From assembly GCF_009689005.1 (NCBI RefSeq), contig NZ_AP021879.1, forward strand, positions 3,162,001-3,226,000: a DNA stretch of 64,000 bases, in the 5' to 3' direction. Position 1 is the stretch's first letter, and each line of letters opens with the position of its first letter. The DNA comes from Desulfosarcina ovata subsp. ovata (lineage in GTDB: Bacteria > Desulfobacterota > Desulfobacteria > Desulfobacterales > Desulfosarcinaceae). Below are positions 8,059 to 17,433 of the stretch, in pieces. Below the pieces are notes generated by a model. The model worked only from the letters and a program-made list of their open reading frames with translations. It was not told the origin of the DNA and did no database searches. The position numbers were made by a program, and so were the translations under genes.

Positions 8059-10850
8059 GCTGCCAATTGCTCCGTGAGCTGGAGGATCTCTTCAATTTCA
8101 GCGGGCCTGAACACACCGCGAATCCCTTCCGGATGAATAATGGTAAAAGGCGATTGGATGAGGTCGCGCTTTTCGACCTTTTCCCGTTCGATAATGAAGT
8201 CTTTGAGCAGTTTGAGGAATTCCAACTGGCGACTGTTGAGGTCGGTATGCTCGGTGAGAAACTGGTCGAAGGCACGGGCTACCGTGTCGGGAAAGCTGGC
8301 CAGGATTTCGAGCCCCAGAATGTGGCGGATGAACTGAATGAAGCGTGCTTTGCGGTTCCTGTATACCACCCGCAATAGTTTTTCGGTGATATGTGGATGT
8401 GTCTTATTCAACTGATCGGCCAATTGCTCGGCTTCTTTTTCAGAGATCGCATCACCGGCTATGATTTTTTGCAGGATGGGATTGCTGCGGGTAAGCGACA
8501 ACACCAGAGCTTCGACCATTTCGCGATATCGGGTCACGCTGACAGCTTCGTTTTGCGGGCCGAATTCAACCATCTCTTTGTTGTGCAGCACATCGGTCAG
8601 ATCCAGGTTGACCGTTTCCTGGCCGGGTCCCTGTTGTTCGCGGAATTTCATCAGGGGAGCCAGTCGTTCGGAGAGGTCGTCCAGGACCGCGTCCGTGCAG
8701 GACGTCCAGAAATGCTCCTGCTGCGCGCTTCGAATCAGCGCCGCCTGCCTCGCGACGATGTTAACCGAGAGCGGAAGCTCACCGATCTGCTCGATGAGCC
8801 CGGTTTTCAAAGTGTCGAATCTCGCTTTTTCAGCGCATAAAAGGGCTACGGAAATATCGAGCACATCCTTCTCAAGCCGCATGGCCTTGAAGTCAACCTG
8901 AGAGACGGTTCGAAAAAGCGGCTTGATTTGATCAAGCAAGAACTCGATCTTTTGGGGTGTGAGCCGTGCCCAGAAATTTTCGTCGGAAATCCGATCCAGC
9001 GCCGCTGCCGCCTCGATGATGACCACTGAGGATGCCGGCAGATCCTGAATCTGGCCGCGCAGGATCGCAATTTCCTTTTCAGCGATCGTCACTTGTTCCC
9101 GGGCCAGGGCTTTTTCGATTTTATCGATGCGCAGGCCAGCCAACCGGACGGGCAGCGGGAGCTGGGGCTTTAGCGTCTTGCCCTTGGGTTGGAGCTTGAA
9201 ATATTCGAAGTTATCCCAGCAGTCGAGAATTAAAAAAACATCTTTTTCGATGCACCAGGGTTTGATTTTGGACGGTTCCAGCAAACGGGTACCGCGGCCG
9301 ATCATCTGCCAGAATTTGGTGTAAGAATAGACGGGTTTTGCGAACACCAAATTGACCACCTCATGCACGTCGATGCCAGTATCCAGCATGTCCACACTGA
9401 TGGCAATGCGCGGCATGTCAAGATGCATGAACTGGTCGAGCAGACCGCCTTTCCCGTAAACCCGAGGATCTTCCGATACGAGCACTTTGGCCAATTCACC
9501 GTGGTACTGTGGATAGAGGGCATCGAAAATCTCTTCCATTCGGCGCGCATGGGCCTTGGAGGTGCAGAAGAAAATGGTTTTGCCCGGCAGGACACCGTTG
9601 GGGTCCTTGATGCACTCTTCCATATATTCCTTGACGATCAGCGTGTTGGTGCCTTTGTTGACGACCTGCTTTTCAAGCTGGCTACCCTCGAAGTTGATCT
9701 CTTCGATATCCTTGCCTTCGAGGATGAGTTTTTTCTGGTCCTCCAGGCTGATGGTGCGCTTACTGATCCCCTCCTTTTGAAATTTGGTTTGGATCTTCAT
9801 GACCTGAAAATCGCACAGGTAGGGTGGGGTGCTACCGACTGCTTCTTCATAGGTATAGGCAAAGGTCGGCAGGCCGTCTTCGCAGGCAAACAGCTTGAAT
9901 GTGTTGTGGTCGATGACATCGGTGGGCGTGGCTGTCAGGCCGAGATTGATGGCTTTAAAGTAGTCGAGAATCTCGCTGTAGGTGTTGTAGATGGAGCGGT
10001 GACTTTCATCGATGATGACCAGATCGAAAAAATGGGGTGACATCCGGTTTGCCGGATCCCGAATGATGTTGAGCATGGTCGGATAGGTCGAAACGTAGAT
10101 CCGCCGATCCTTGGCGATGATTTTTTCACCGACGTTGGGCCAGCGGGGTTCGTTGGGCAAATGCTCCTTGAATGCCGATAGTGCCTGTTCACGCAAGGCG
10201 ATGCGATCGACCAGAAAAAGAACCCGCTCGATGTGCGCCGCCCGCATGAGCACATCCACCAGGGCAATGGCCGTGCGTGTTTTTCCCGTGCCCGTGGCCA
10301 TGACCAACAGAAAATCGCGTTTTTTTGATTCGATGGATTCGAGAACGGCACGAATGGCACGGATCTGATAATCCCGTCCGGCGATATCCGTATTGATCAA
10401 TTCGTCGGCCAGCGGTTTGCGGCGCTGACGGATGTAGTGCAAACGTTCCAGGTCGTCTAAGGTCGGAAAGCCGACTACTTTGCGTGGCGGATAGTTTTCC
10501 AGGTCCCAGAAATGAATCTCCAGGCCATTGGTGTAAAAACAGAAGGGCAGAGGACCGCCTTTATCCTTTCGGATATTGTAGCAATACTGTTTGGCCTGTT
10601 CACGGCCGAGGGCCGGGTCCTTGCTGGTCTTTTTGGCTTCGACGACGGCCAGCGGCTTGCGGTCCTTTCCCAGAAGAACGTAATCGCTGAACCGGTGGCC
10701 TCCATACGGCGTGGCGGCTTCGGCGACCTTGGCGGGATCCACCACGATATCATATTCCTGGATCACCTGAGATGGATCATCCACGTTCCATCCGGCATCC
10801 TTCAATGCGATATCAATGAGTTCCTGACGCGTCTGCTGTTCGGTTTTCAT
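8055..10850 (-). CDS. hsdR: Type I restriction endonuclease subunit HsdR (EcoEI-like)
   Basis: 931 residues. The N-terminal nuclease domain has the D...ExK signature (SDYVLLGKDRKPLAVVEAKK, then EQAKQYCYNI). The SF2 translocase motor follows with Walker A MATGTGKTRTAI, motif II IIDESHRSIY, motif III GLTATP and motif VI GRGTRL. The C-terminal ~250 residues match the EcoEI R-type C-terminal domain. This subunit translocates DNA using ATP and cuts at distance when HsdS meets unmethylated sites. It is the first large gene of the operon, 25 nt after a small HTH gene, and overlaps the AlbA_2 gene by 4 nt. With hsdM broken and hsdR intact, restriction without protective methylation would be toxic, so the whole complex is probably silent or the hsdM lesions are sequencing errors. 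Confidence 0.93.
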   Translation of the reverse strand: MKTEQQTRQELIDIALKDAGWNVDDPSQVIQEYDIVVDPAKVAEAATPYGGHRFSDYVLLGKDRKPLAVVEAKKTSKDPALGREQAKQYCYNIRKDKGGPLPFCFYTNGLEIHFWDLENYPPRKVVGFPTLDDLERLHYIRQRRKPLADELINTDIAGRDYQIRAIRAVLESIESKKRDFLLVMATGTGKTRTAIALVDVLMRAAHIERVLFLVDRIALREQALSAFKEHLPNEPRWPNVGEKIIAKDRRIYVSTYPTMLNIIRDPANRMSPHFFDLVIIDESHRSIYNTYSEILDYFKAINLGLTATPTDVIDHNTFKLFACEDGLPTFAYTYEEAVGSTPPYLCDFQVMKIQTKFQKEGISKRTISLEDQKKLILEGKDIEEINFEGSQLEKQVVNKGTNTLIVKEYMEECIKDPNGVLPGKTIFFCTSKAHARRMEEIFDALYPQYHGELAKVLVSEDPRVYGKGGLLDQFMHLDMPRIAISVDMLDTGIDVHEVVNLVFAKPVYSYTKFWQMIGRGTRLLEPSKIKPWCIEKDVFLILDCWDNFEYFKLQPKGKTLKPQLPLPVRLAGLRIDKIEKALAREQVTIAEKEIAILRGQIQDLPASSVVIIEAAAALDRISDENFWARLTPQKIEFLLDQIKPLFRTVSQVDFKAMRLEKDVLDISVALLCAEKARFDTLKTGLIEQIGELPLSVNIVARQAALIRSAQQEHFWTSCTDAVLDDLSERLAPLMKFREQQGPGQETVNLDLTDVLHNKEMVEFGPQNEAVSVTRYREMVEALVLSLTRSNPILQKIIAGDAISEKEAEQLADQLNKTHPHITEKLLRVVYRNRKARFIQFIRHILGLEILASFPDTVARAFDQFLTEHTDLNSRQLEFLKLLKDFIIEREKVEKRDLIQSPFTIIHPEGIRGVFRPAEIEEILQLTEQLAA

Positions 10851-10875
10851 TCCCGCTGAGTCCGCTGGCTACTCA

Positions 10876-11061
10876 TCATTTCGCAGCCCGCCCCGATTTG
10901 ATCCATGCATCGATCTCTTCACGGTCAAATCGCCACTGGCTGCCGATCTTACTGCCTGGAATATTTCCCTTCTGGGCCATGGTATAGAGCTTGGTTCGCC
11001 CCACCTTGAGATAGGCTGCCAGTTCGTCGATGGTCAGCCATTTGTCGTTGGTTGCCGCCAT
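10876..11061 (-). CDS. Small excisionase-family helix-turn-helix DNA-binding protein
   Basis: 61 residues from ATG 11061, chosen because AAGGAAA lies just upstream; a longer frame to 11175 has no ribosome-binding site. The sequence (WLTIDELAAYLKVGRTKLYTMAQKG..PGSKIGSQWRFDREEIDAWI) is the MerR-like winged HTH of the excisionase/phage AlpA type: helix-turn-helix at residues 8-30, then the wing with WRF. Such small proteins commonly precede type I restriction operons. It is probably a local regulator of the downstream hsdR operon (inference). Confidence 0.85.
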   Translation of the reverse strand: MAATNDKWLTIDELAAYLKVGRTKLYTMAQKGNIPGSKIGSQWRFDREEIDAWIKSGRAAK

Positions 11062-11346
11062 GATTTCCTTAAGTGAATTGTAAGATTGCGGTAAGGAATG
11101 ATAAACGATGGTAGGGATTGCGAAGATAAAAAGCAATGAAAATTGCATGTCGGCACAGATTTTAAATAGACACATGCCGGCCAGAAATACGATTTCCAGC
11201 TTATTCAGTGTGTTCCGCAGTTCAAGGCCATATGGCAGACAAAGGCAACACCACCGGCTAAACAGCCGGTGACGGGCGGCCTGCTGATGCGTTCATTTGA
11301 TCGGATAACTCATTTCTGATCAATCGGCAAACAGGGCACGAAGAGA
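11062..11346. other. Intergenic region without a gene
   Basis: No credible coding frame. It must carry the promoter of the HTH-hsd operon (minus strand). An inverted repeat ACCGGCT-AAAC-AGCCGGT lies near 11252-11270 between the end of cooT and the hsd promoter; it lacks a T-tract, so it may be a weak terminator or a protein-binding site. Confidence 0.5.
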
Positions 11347-11547
11347 TCAGGCGTATTCCTCTTCCTCAAACAAAATCCGGTGATCCACCAGATTCATGCG
11401 TTTGATCCTGCCCTTGACGACAATCTGGTCGCCGAAGATGCCCACCAAACGGAAGGTGCCGTCCGGTTCGGGCTCTACCAGGTCCACCGATTTCATCAAC
11501 AGCGTCTCTTCTCCATTCTTGAGGATATAGGCGTTGGCTTCACACAT
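11347..11547 (-). CDS. cooT: CooT-family nickel-binding protein
   Basis: 66 residues, nearly all of which follow the CooT family pattern: MCEANAYI, LLMKSVDLVEPE, FRLVGIFGDQIVVKGRIKRMNLVDHRILFE. Family knowledge: CooT is a small cytoplasmic homodimer that binds Ni(II) through the N-terminal Met-Cys and takes part in nickel delivery to CO dehydrogenase in Rhodospirillum rubrum; the Cys at position 2 is present here. The start overlaps the end of the DUF3842 gene by 8 nt, so the two form an operon. No CO dehydrogenase gene is in the window. Confidence 0.85.
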   Translation of the reverse strand: MCEANAYILKNGEETLLMKSVDLVEPEPDGTFRLVGIFGDQIVVKGRIKRMNLVDHRILFEEEEYA

Positions 11548-11968
11548 GATCGAGTACCTCCTGTAATCGTTTTTCCACCAGGGTCTGTACCAGATGCGGC
11601 AGGGGTTCGGATATCACCCCGATGATCTCGGCGTTCTCCTGAAAAAGGGGCAACAGCAGCTTGAACGCCGAACTGCTGGAAACAGCGGCAGCCATTTTGG
11701 GGGTCACCTCGCCAAGCATGGCATTGGCCCAGGTGATCGTTACCGGACCGACAATACAATGGGCATTGGCCGTCGTGTGGCAGATCGCGTTTTCCCCCGA
11801 GGCGCATTTGTTGGCGCCGGCCCGCAGCATCTGAGATGCAGCGATGGCATTGGTCCCCAGGGCAATCAGTTCGATCTGTTCACCATAGGCGGCTTTGATG
11901 TATTTGATCACGGTCGATCCGATGCCGCCCCCCTGTCCATCTATGACACAAACGCGTTTTCTCGCCAT
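11540..11968 (-). CDS. DUF3842 family protein
   Basis: 142 residues from ATG 11968; an upstream TTG at 11989 would add seven residues (AAGAAGG lies between them). The N terminus RVCVIDGQGGGIGSTVIKYI is a glycine-rich nucleotide-binding-like loop; AGANKCASGENAICHTTANAHCIVGPVTITWANAMLGEVTP follows and holds three Cys and two His that could bind metal or a cluster. Function is not established for this family. Its overlap with cooT suggests a shared role around nickel, which is inference from neighbourhood. Confidence 0.75.
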   Translation of the reverse strand: MARKRVCVIDGQGGGIGSTVIKYIKAAYGEQIELIALGTNAIAASQMLRAGANKCASGENAICHTTANAHCIVGPVTITWANAMLGEVTPKMAAAVSSSSAFKLLLPLFQENAEIIGVISEPLPHLVQTLVEKRLQEVLDHV

Positions 11969-12029
11969 AACCTTCTTTTCAACTGACAATAGATACCGGT
12001 TCCGCGCTATCCGACGGGTGCCCTGAACA

Positions 12030-12086
12030 AAAAAAAGGCCACATGTCCGACAATGCGATGCGCCTGTCGATGCCTTCGTGGCCTGA
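12030..12086 (-). terminator. Terminator-like hairpin in the leader of the DUF3842-cooT operon
   Basis: Read on the minus strand, AGGCCAC and GTGGCCT pair around a ~37-nt internal segment and are followed directly by a run of T. It lies about 60 nt upstream of the DUF3842 start, so it would stop transcription entering the operon, either as an attenuator or as the end of an unseen upstream transcript. No known riboswitch class was recognised in the enclosed segment. Nothing else is seen from 11990 to 12240. Confidence 0.5.
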
Positions 12087-12244
12087 TAAAAAATTGTTTT
12101 TTTAGTGCTGCCGCACCTTCTTGGTACGCCTTGAATGCATTGGTTACTATAATATTCGCACGGCTCAAGTCAAGGAGATTCAGGCCCACCCGCAGGGTAA
12201 CCGCATGTAGATTTCCGGGTTGCTTTTCTTCCCAAAATTAGAGC

Positions 12245-12360
12245 GTCCATGAATGTCAAAGACCAAATGAAAAATGCCAAATGGTGGTATTCTATCTATT
12301 TTAAAATCGATTTCATCTTTCATTTGACATTTGGGCTTTGGCATTTGGCATTTTCCCACT
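12245..12360. repeat. Intergenic imperfect palindrome rich in AAATGCCAAA
   Basis: Two arms of ~45 bp mirror one another: the left arm reads GAATGTCAAAGACCAAATG and AAAAATGCCAAATGG, the right arm CATTTGACATTTGGG and TTTGGCATTTGGCATTTT. Such AAATG(C/T)CAAA palindromes are a common non-coding repeat type in Desulfobacterales. The long frame that runs through it ahead of the transporter gene is fortuitous. Confidence 0.75.
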
Positions 12361-12482
12361 TTCGGGAATGGTGCGTGTTCAGGAACGGCCGGTTTTTGAT
12401 TTTGCTTGCGATTGCCCTGGGCCCACCCGGGCCGCAAAAATGGACCTTGACAAAGCCGGGAGCGGCCCGTAGAAAATTCCGG

Positions 12483-13451
12483 ATGATGAAACGATGGTTT
12501 CCCTATGCGGTGAAAAAACAGTGGTTTCTCATCGGTATGGTACTGATCTTCGCCGCTGTGCTCCTCGACGGCACGCTCAGCCTGGCAAAAATCGGAATCA
12601 TGCTCAAGGCCCATCACGGCGCATCTGTGATGATCGTGGTCATCTTCTTTTTCTCCGGCCTGATCATCGAAGTCGAACAGATCAGCGCGGGCATCCGGGA
12701 TGTCAAGGCCACATCCGCCGCCCTGGTGCTGATCGCGCTGCTGGCCCCCCTGGTAGCGATCGGCCTTTCCCGGATGCCCCTGGAAACCGGTGTGGTGTTG
12801 GGGCTCTTCCTGGTGGCGGCCATGCCGACAACCCTCTCCAGCGGGGTGGTCATGACCGGCCAGGCAGGCGGCAACATTGCCCACGCCCTTTTTGTGACCA
12901 TCCTCTCCAATTGCGTGGCCATCGTCTCCATCCCCCTGGTGCTGCCCCTGCTCCTGCAGCCCCGCCATCTGGCGGCGGATCTTTCCATCGATCAGCGGGC
13001 GATCTTCATCAAGCTGCTGCTGCTGGTTCTTTGTCCCCTTCTGGCCGGTATGGGGGCAAAACGCTTTGGCCTGACCATTACGATCCCGCTGAAAAAACGC
13101 CTGGGCATGATCAACCAGATGATGGTACTGGCGATTGTGTTCATGTCGCTGTCCGGTGCCAGGCAGGTGCTGATGACCCGGGCCGGGGCGGTGCTGGTCA
13201 TCGTGCCATTGGTGGTGGTATTTCACGGGATCCTGCTCATCTTGGCCGCCACGGCCTGCCGGCTGCTGGCAATCGGACCGGGCCGGCGCGAAGCGGTCAT
13301 TTTCATGGGATCCCAAAAGACCCTGCCCTTGGCGGTAATGCTCCAGATCACCTGCTTTCCGACCTATGGGACTGCCCTTCTGGTGTGCGTCCTGCACCAC
13401 ATCGTTCATCTGATGATGGACAGCTATCTGGTGGCCCGCCTGCGCTCTTAG
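12483..13451 (+). CDS. Bile acid:sodium symporter (SBF-like) family transporter
   Basis: 322 residues from ATG 12483 (an alternative ATG follows directly at 12486; no strong ribosome-binding site for either). About ten hydrophobic helices. VLGLFLVAAMPTTLSSGVVMTGQAGGN and the closing SQKTLPLAVML..TCFPTYGTALLVCVLHH match the SBF_like (PF13593) subgroup of the BASS superfamily. Such proteins sit in the inner membrane and move organic anions with cations; the substrate cannot be told from sequence. It stands alone, convergent with the histidine kinase gene (10 nt apart). Confidence 0.82.
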   Translation: MMKRWFPYAVKKQWFLIGMVLIFAAVLLDGTLSLAKIGIMLKAHHGASVMIVVIFFFSGLIIEVEQISAGIRDVKATSAALVLIALLAPLVAIGLSRMPLETGVVLGLFLVAAMPTTLSSGVVMTGQAGGNIAHALFVTILSNCVAIVSIPLVLPLLLQPRHLAADLSIDQRAIFIKLLLLVLCPLLAGMGAKRFGLTITIPLKKRLGMINQMMVLAIVFMSLSGARQVLMTRAGAVLVIVPLVVVFHGILLILAATACRLLAIGPGRREAVIFMGSQKTLPLAVMLQITCFPTYGTALLVCVLHHIVHLMMDSYLVARLRS

Positions 13452-13461
13452 GTCACTGACC

Positions 13462-16227
13462 CTACTCTCCCGGAAACACACTGCGGATGGCCGCGGCAAG
13501 GTCCTTGGCAAGCACCGGTTTCATGAGGACACGGCGGATGCCGGCGTTTTCCACCATCCGCCGGTTGAGTTGTTCGCTGAATCCGGTCAGCATCAATACC
13601 GGCAAATCCGGCCGGATGTCGGTCATCGCCTTGGCCAGGTCTATACCGGTGAGGTTGGGCATGGTCAGATCGGTGATCACCAGATCGAAACGATACGGAT
13701 CGATCCGGAATATCTCAAGGGCATCCACACTGCTCATGCGGGTGGTCACCGTGTATCCCAGCCGCTCGAGCACGCGTTTTTCAAGTTGCACAATGGGCGC
13801 TTCGTCATCTACCAGAAGGATGTTTTCCGCCCCACCGGGTAGAATCTTGTGCTGATCGTCGGACTTACCGGCCGCCTCGGAAGAGAGCAGCGGCAGAAAA
13901 ACATAAAAAGTGGTTCCCTTCCCCTGATGGCTTTCCACCCGGATCTCCCCGTTGCATGCGTTGACGATGCCATGGACGACGGACAAGCCAAGTCCCGTCC
14001 CCTTGCTCTGTTCCTTGGTGGTAAAATAGGGTTCAAAAATTCGGGACAGGTACTCCGGTTTGATGCCGGGCCCGGTATCGGATATGGTCAGGCAGGCAAA
14101 TCGATCCGGTTGCCGGTCGGATGCCCGCTCCCTGGAGTGGGAACTTTCAACTTTCTTCAGCGAGACCGACAGCTTGCCGCCGGTGTTTTCCATGGCATGA
14201 TAGGCATTGGTACACAGGTTCATGACCACCTGATGAATTTGAACAGGATTGGCCATGATCATGGCATCCTTGGCGTCGATGTCCGGTTCGATCTCAATAT
14301 TGGACGGAATGGAAGCCTTCAGCAGTTTCAGCGGTTCGGCCACCAGCGGTGCGATGGGTGTCGGTTTCAGTTCATCGTTGGATTGCCGGCTGAACGAAAG
14401 AATCTGGGCGACCAGCTCCTTGGCGCGCCGGCTGGCTTCGAGAATCGGATGAATGTACCCCCATGCATCGTGATCGTCGGGCAACAATTCCCGGATCAGT
14501 TCCGCGTACCCTATGATGGGCATGAGAATATTGTTGAAATCATGGGCAATGCCTCCGGCCAGCACGCCGATCGCCTCCATTTTCTGTGCCTGTCGAAGCT
14601 GCATTTCCAGACCGGCTTTCTCCTTATCCAACGTTTTTTGTTCAGTGATGTCGGTCACCACGGCAAAACTGCCTGAAAATTCGCCGCCCGTATCATACAG
14701 GGCCGCTGGTGAAATGTAGGTCAGAACCGGTTTCCCGTTCTTCTTTATCCACTTGAGGTCATAGGGTTCGGCTTCGCCGGCCATCCGTTTTTCGCGTTCT
14801 CGATTCAGTTTTTTCAGGTTCACCGGGTCAAGAAACTCCCTGTATTCATGACCGACGATCTCTTCCTGCGAATATCCCAGCATGGCACAGAACTGACGGT
14901 TGACGAAAGCAAAGCGGCCATTGCCATTGATCAGGCAGATGCCCTCACGCATGGTCTCTATCAGCGTACGGTATTTCTCTTCGCTTTCGCGCAACGCCGT
15001 TTCGACCTTCAAGCGTTCATCGATCTGGGTCCGCAGGGCCCGATTGCTGGACTGGAGTTCACTGGTCTTGGCGACAACCGCCTGGGCCAGGGTCGCTTTG
15101 GACCGGCGCAACCGGGCCTCCGAGGAGCGACGATGGAAATCGGAAACCGTCAATCGAAAAGAGAGAAAAACCAGAACCAAAAACGCAACCACAGATGCCA
15201 GCACCGCCTTCATGAAAAAACGATTCTGCCCCTGACGAAAGCCGATGGAAGCGTGCTGGGAAACGATGATCCAGGAATAATCCCGCGTGTCGGATAATTG
15301 ATTCGGTTTTGGTGTCGTCGCACATCCAGGGCACTCTTCCAACGGGTAAATGGTACCGAAGGTGAAAATCCCCTGATCGGTGACCATCTGGCCGTGTTTC
15401 ACGGTGTTGATCCGCGCCCACAACTCAGGATACCTCCTGCCCAGGGTGAGGTTCTGACCATTGGGATACATAAATCCCCATTCATCTTCCGGGGTGGCAC
15501 CCTTGAGCCAGTATCCGTCGGCATTGAGCAGCATCAGTTGTGAATCGCTCCCCTTGCTCGCCGGAGAGAATTGGTTCAGCAAATGTTGAGCGGTATAATT
15601 GATAATAACCATACCGCTCTTTACTTCTTGGCGACTGTAAATCGGCGTGGCAAAACGAATCATCGGTTTGCGCGGTGTTTCCAATTGGTTGTGCTCAATA
15701 TTCAAATCCAGTGGGGAGACATAAATCCCGCCTTTGGTCAGTCTCATGGTTTCGGCAAAATAGTAGCGATGCTTTTTTGCCTGGCGCTCACGATCGGCAA
15801 CGGCCATAGGGGCACCGTTATTTTGGTTGATCCGCACCACCTCCATGCCCGCCCGGTCGATGATGCGAATCTGATCATAGTCGCTATGGGCAGACGAAAA
15901 ATTGATAAACCGGGCTTCCATATCCGACCGGATTTTTGCCAACATCGTTGTTTCCGGGCCCAGCACTCCGCTTGACGCCACCTCGCTTGCCAGAAATCGA
16001 AGGTCCGCGATCACCGGTGCAAGGGCCCTCAGGGTGATCTGTTTGGCCAGAAGTACGCTGGCTTTTTCATTTTCCAGAACGGCTCGTTGATGGTTGCGGA
16101 GTTCAAACCAGTAGACCGTTGCGATACAGCCCAGAACCAGCAAAAAAATTGGTAGAATAATGAGAAGCGTCTTTTTAATGGCCTGGGATTGCTCTTTCGC
16201 CGGTGATGATGGACGTATGGATGTCAT
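13462..16227 (-). CDS. Membrane hybrid sensor histidine kinase (Cache-like sensor, PAS, HisKA, HATPase, receiver)
   Basis: 921 residues from ATG 16227, chosen over ATG 16242 because GGGAG precedes it. TM helix ~20-40, a periplasmic Cache-like sensor to ~295, TM helix ~305-325, coiled coil, a PAS domain ~400-515, HisKA with H-box [21 protein letters not shown], HATPase with [10 protein letters not shown] and [14 protein letters not shown], and a C-terminal receiver domain with LLVDDE, phospho-acceptor Asp in [11 protein letters not shown] and Lys in VLMKP. It senses an extracytoplasmic ligand and signals by phosphotransfer; no separate output regulator lies next to it. The ligand is unknown. 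Confidence 0.93.
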   Translation of the reverse strand: MTSIRPSSPAKEQSQAIKKTLLIILPIFLLVLGCIATVYWFELRNHQRAVLENEKASVLLAKQITLRALAPVIADLRFLASEVASSGVLGPETTMLAKIRSDMEARFINFSSAHSDYDQIRIIDRAGMEVVRINQNNGAPMAVADRERQAKKHRYYFAETMRLTKGGIYVSPLDLNIEHNQLETPRKPMIRFATPIYSRQEVKSGMVIINYTAQHLLNQFSPASKGSDSQLMLLNADGYWLKGATPEDEWGFMYPNGQNLTLGRRYPELWARINTVKHGQMVTDQGIFTFGTIYPLEECPGCATTPKPNQLSDTRDYSWIIVSQHASIGFRQGQNRFFMKAVLASVVAFLVLVFLSFRLTVSDFHRRSSEARLRRSKATLAQAVVAKTSELQSSNRALRTQIDERLKVETALRESEEKYRTLIETMREGICLINGNGRFAFVNRQFCAMLGYSQEEIVGHEYREFLDPVNLKKLNREREKRMAGEAEPYDLKWIKKNGKPVLTYISPAALYDTGGEFSGSFAVVTDITEQKTLDKEKAGLEMQLRQAQKMEAIGVLAGGIAHDFNNILMPIIGYAELIRELLPDDHDAWGYIHPILEASRRAKELVAQILSFSRQSNDELKPTPIAPLVAEPLKLLKASIPSNIEIEPDIDAKDAMIMANPVQIHQVVMNLCTNAYHAMENTGGKLSVSLKKVESSHSRERASDRQPDRFACLTISDTGPGIKPEYLSRIFEPYFTTKEQSKGTGLGLSVVHGIVNACNGEIRVESHQGKGTTFYVFLPLLSSEAAGKSDDQHKILPGGAENILLVDDEAPIVQLEKRVLERLGYTVTTRMSSVDALEIFRIDPYRFDLVITDLTMPNLTGIDLAKAMTDIRPDLPVLMLTGFSEQLNRRMVENAGIRRVLMKPVLAKDLAAAIRSVFPGE

Positions 16228-16334
16228 CTGTAATACTCCCATAACATGACGGACTGCCGCGTTGCGGAAGATTCACCGTGGTGGGGAATGCAAGGGAAAA
16301 GCCGCCCCAGGGCCAGTGAACCGTTACAGGTTAA

Positions 16335-16354
16335 CCCCATGTTGCAACATGGGG
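16335..16354. promoter_or_regulatory. Perfect 20-bp palindrome upstream of the sensor kinase gene
   Basis: CCCCATGTTGCAACATGGGG is a perfect dyad without a spacer, about 110 bp upstream of the kinase start codon. Such a dyad suits a dimeric regulator, though it could also be a repeat fragment. No gene was found between 16243 and 17120. Confidence 0.4.
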
Positions 16355-16480
16355 AGTTACCGCCAACGCCGGATAGGGATCAAACACGGAGGTCGTCAGG
16401 AGGAAGCGGAGGATGCCAGAACGTGCGAAAAGAAGGATTGCAGCGCAGTGGGAATGGTATTGACCCTCACATGCCATTTT

Positions 16481-16530
16481 ATGATACCAACCGCATGCAC
16501 AGGAATCAAGATGAATGCGGTTGGTATGAA
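16481..16530. repeat. Intergenic inverted repeat, 14-bp arms
   Basis: GATACCAACCGCAT is mirrored by ATGCGGTTGGTAT across an ~18-bp spacer. No T-run follows on either side, so it is not an obvious terminator. It is one of several unrelated palindromes stacked in the region 16330-17100. Confidence 0.7.
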
Positions 16531-16624
16531 TACCACTTTCGGTGGGTTACGGGACAAACTTGAGTTGAAAAAACGGCCGGAGGCAGGTTGATCAGAAAGA
16601 GGCAAGGGGCATCGTTCGGGATGG

Positions 16625-17104
16625 CAGAGCAATCGCATGTAGCCTTGGTATGTGATGTGCGGGCTTGGTTCCAACTTCGTCCACTTACCCCCTCGTTCCC
16701 ACGCTCTGCGTGGGAATGGCTGGCCTTATACGTTCCCACGCAGAGCGTGGGAACGAGAGGTAATATGGGATCAGCCCGTTTTAATCGTTCCTAAATCCAG
16801 GTGGACGAAGCTATAACCAAGCCCTGATGTGCCCTACAGGGCGATCGCGTACGGATCGTTACTATGACCCAAATCGAAATCGGGATCGCTATCGAAATCG
16901 AAAAAAAATGGGACGTAGACATGCAGACTGGATGTATAGCGACTTGCGGTCAATGGTGGTCGGCGCCATAGGAGACTGGAAAACCGGAAACCGTCTATTG
17001 TCCTTTTGTCAACCAGTGATTCCAATATGCATCGTCGATCCCGATTTCGATTCCGATTCCGATTTCGATTTCGATAAACCTGAGTTACATGCGATTGCCT
17101 TGCA
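16625..17104. mobile_element. MITE-like element, copy 1 (~475 bp), with inverted ends CAGAGCAATCGCATGTA
   Basis: The left end CAGAGCAATCGCATGTA (16625-16641) is matched in inverted orientation at 17086-17102 (TACATGCGATTGCCTTG). The flanks carry a near-perfect direct repeat: CGGGATGGCA at 16617-16626 and again at 17105-17114, as expected for a target duplication of 8-10 bp. The interior has no coding frame; it holds another palindrome (16693-16764) and TCGATT hexamer tracts in both orientations (16868-16905 and 17036-17078). Same family as the element at 18390-18542. Non-autonomous; no transposase for it is in the window. Confidence 0.65.
16693..16764. repeat. Palindrome CGTTCCCACGCTCTGCGTGGGAA
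   Basis: CTCGTTCCCACGCTCTGCG and its inverse CGCAGAGCGTGGGAACGAG face each other over a ~25-bp centre. Each arm is itself near-palindromic (CCCACGC-TCT-GCGTGGG). This repeat is scattered widely in bacterial genomes and is nested here inside the larger MITE-like element. Confidence 0.8.
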
Positions 17105-17120
17105 CGGGATGGCAATGCCG

Positions 17121-17318
17121 TCATCCGTCCACTGCCACAAGGGACACGCCAAGCTTGGCCTCGACCGCCTGGACTTTCTGCAGCTGATCCTCGCTGAGTG
17201 TCGACGGTTTCAGGTCGTGGCACTTGAAGGCAAGCAGGGTCTTGCCCAGGTCCTTTTCCAGGTCGGTGATGCTTTTTAAGGTGGCTTCGTTCATGGTGGT
17301 GTCAAGGGAACATAACAT
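17121..17318 (-). CDS. Small hypothetical protein
   Basis: 65 residues from ATG 17318; GAGGAGG lies 9 nt upstream on the minus strand, supporting this start. The sequence is mostly helical and charged (EATLKSITDLEKDLGKTLL, LSEDQLQKVQAVEAKLGVSLVAVD), with one Cys-His pair. I do not recognise a family. A good ribosome-binding site and protein-like composition argue that it is real. It is followed by the MITE-like element and preceded by the PAS-LuxR gene 116 nt upstream. Confidence 0.6.
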   Translation of the reverse strand: MLCSLDTTMNEATLKSITDLEKDLGKTLLAFKCHDLKPSTLSEDQLQKVQAVEAKLGVSLVAVDG

Positions 17319-17433
17319 GGCTGGGTCCTCCTCGGGTTTGGGTTAAGGATCGGTGAGTATGGATCAAATCTAATCCAACCGGGGAAAGAGGGCAATATTG
17401 GCGGATTGACGGGTCACTGACGGGCAAAACCCA

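Noticed and set aside
12180-13511. 443-residue open frame on the minus strand opposite the SBF-like transporter
   Set aside because: His/Gln/Arg-rich low-complexity product, antisense to a clear ten-helix membrane protein; a codon-bias shadow.
16246-16563. 105-residue plus-strand frame in the repeat-rich gap
   Set aside because: Runs across two palindromes, has unusual composition and no ribosome-binding site.
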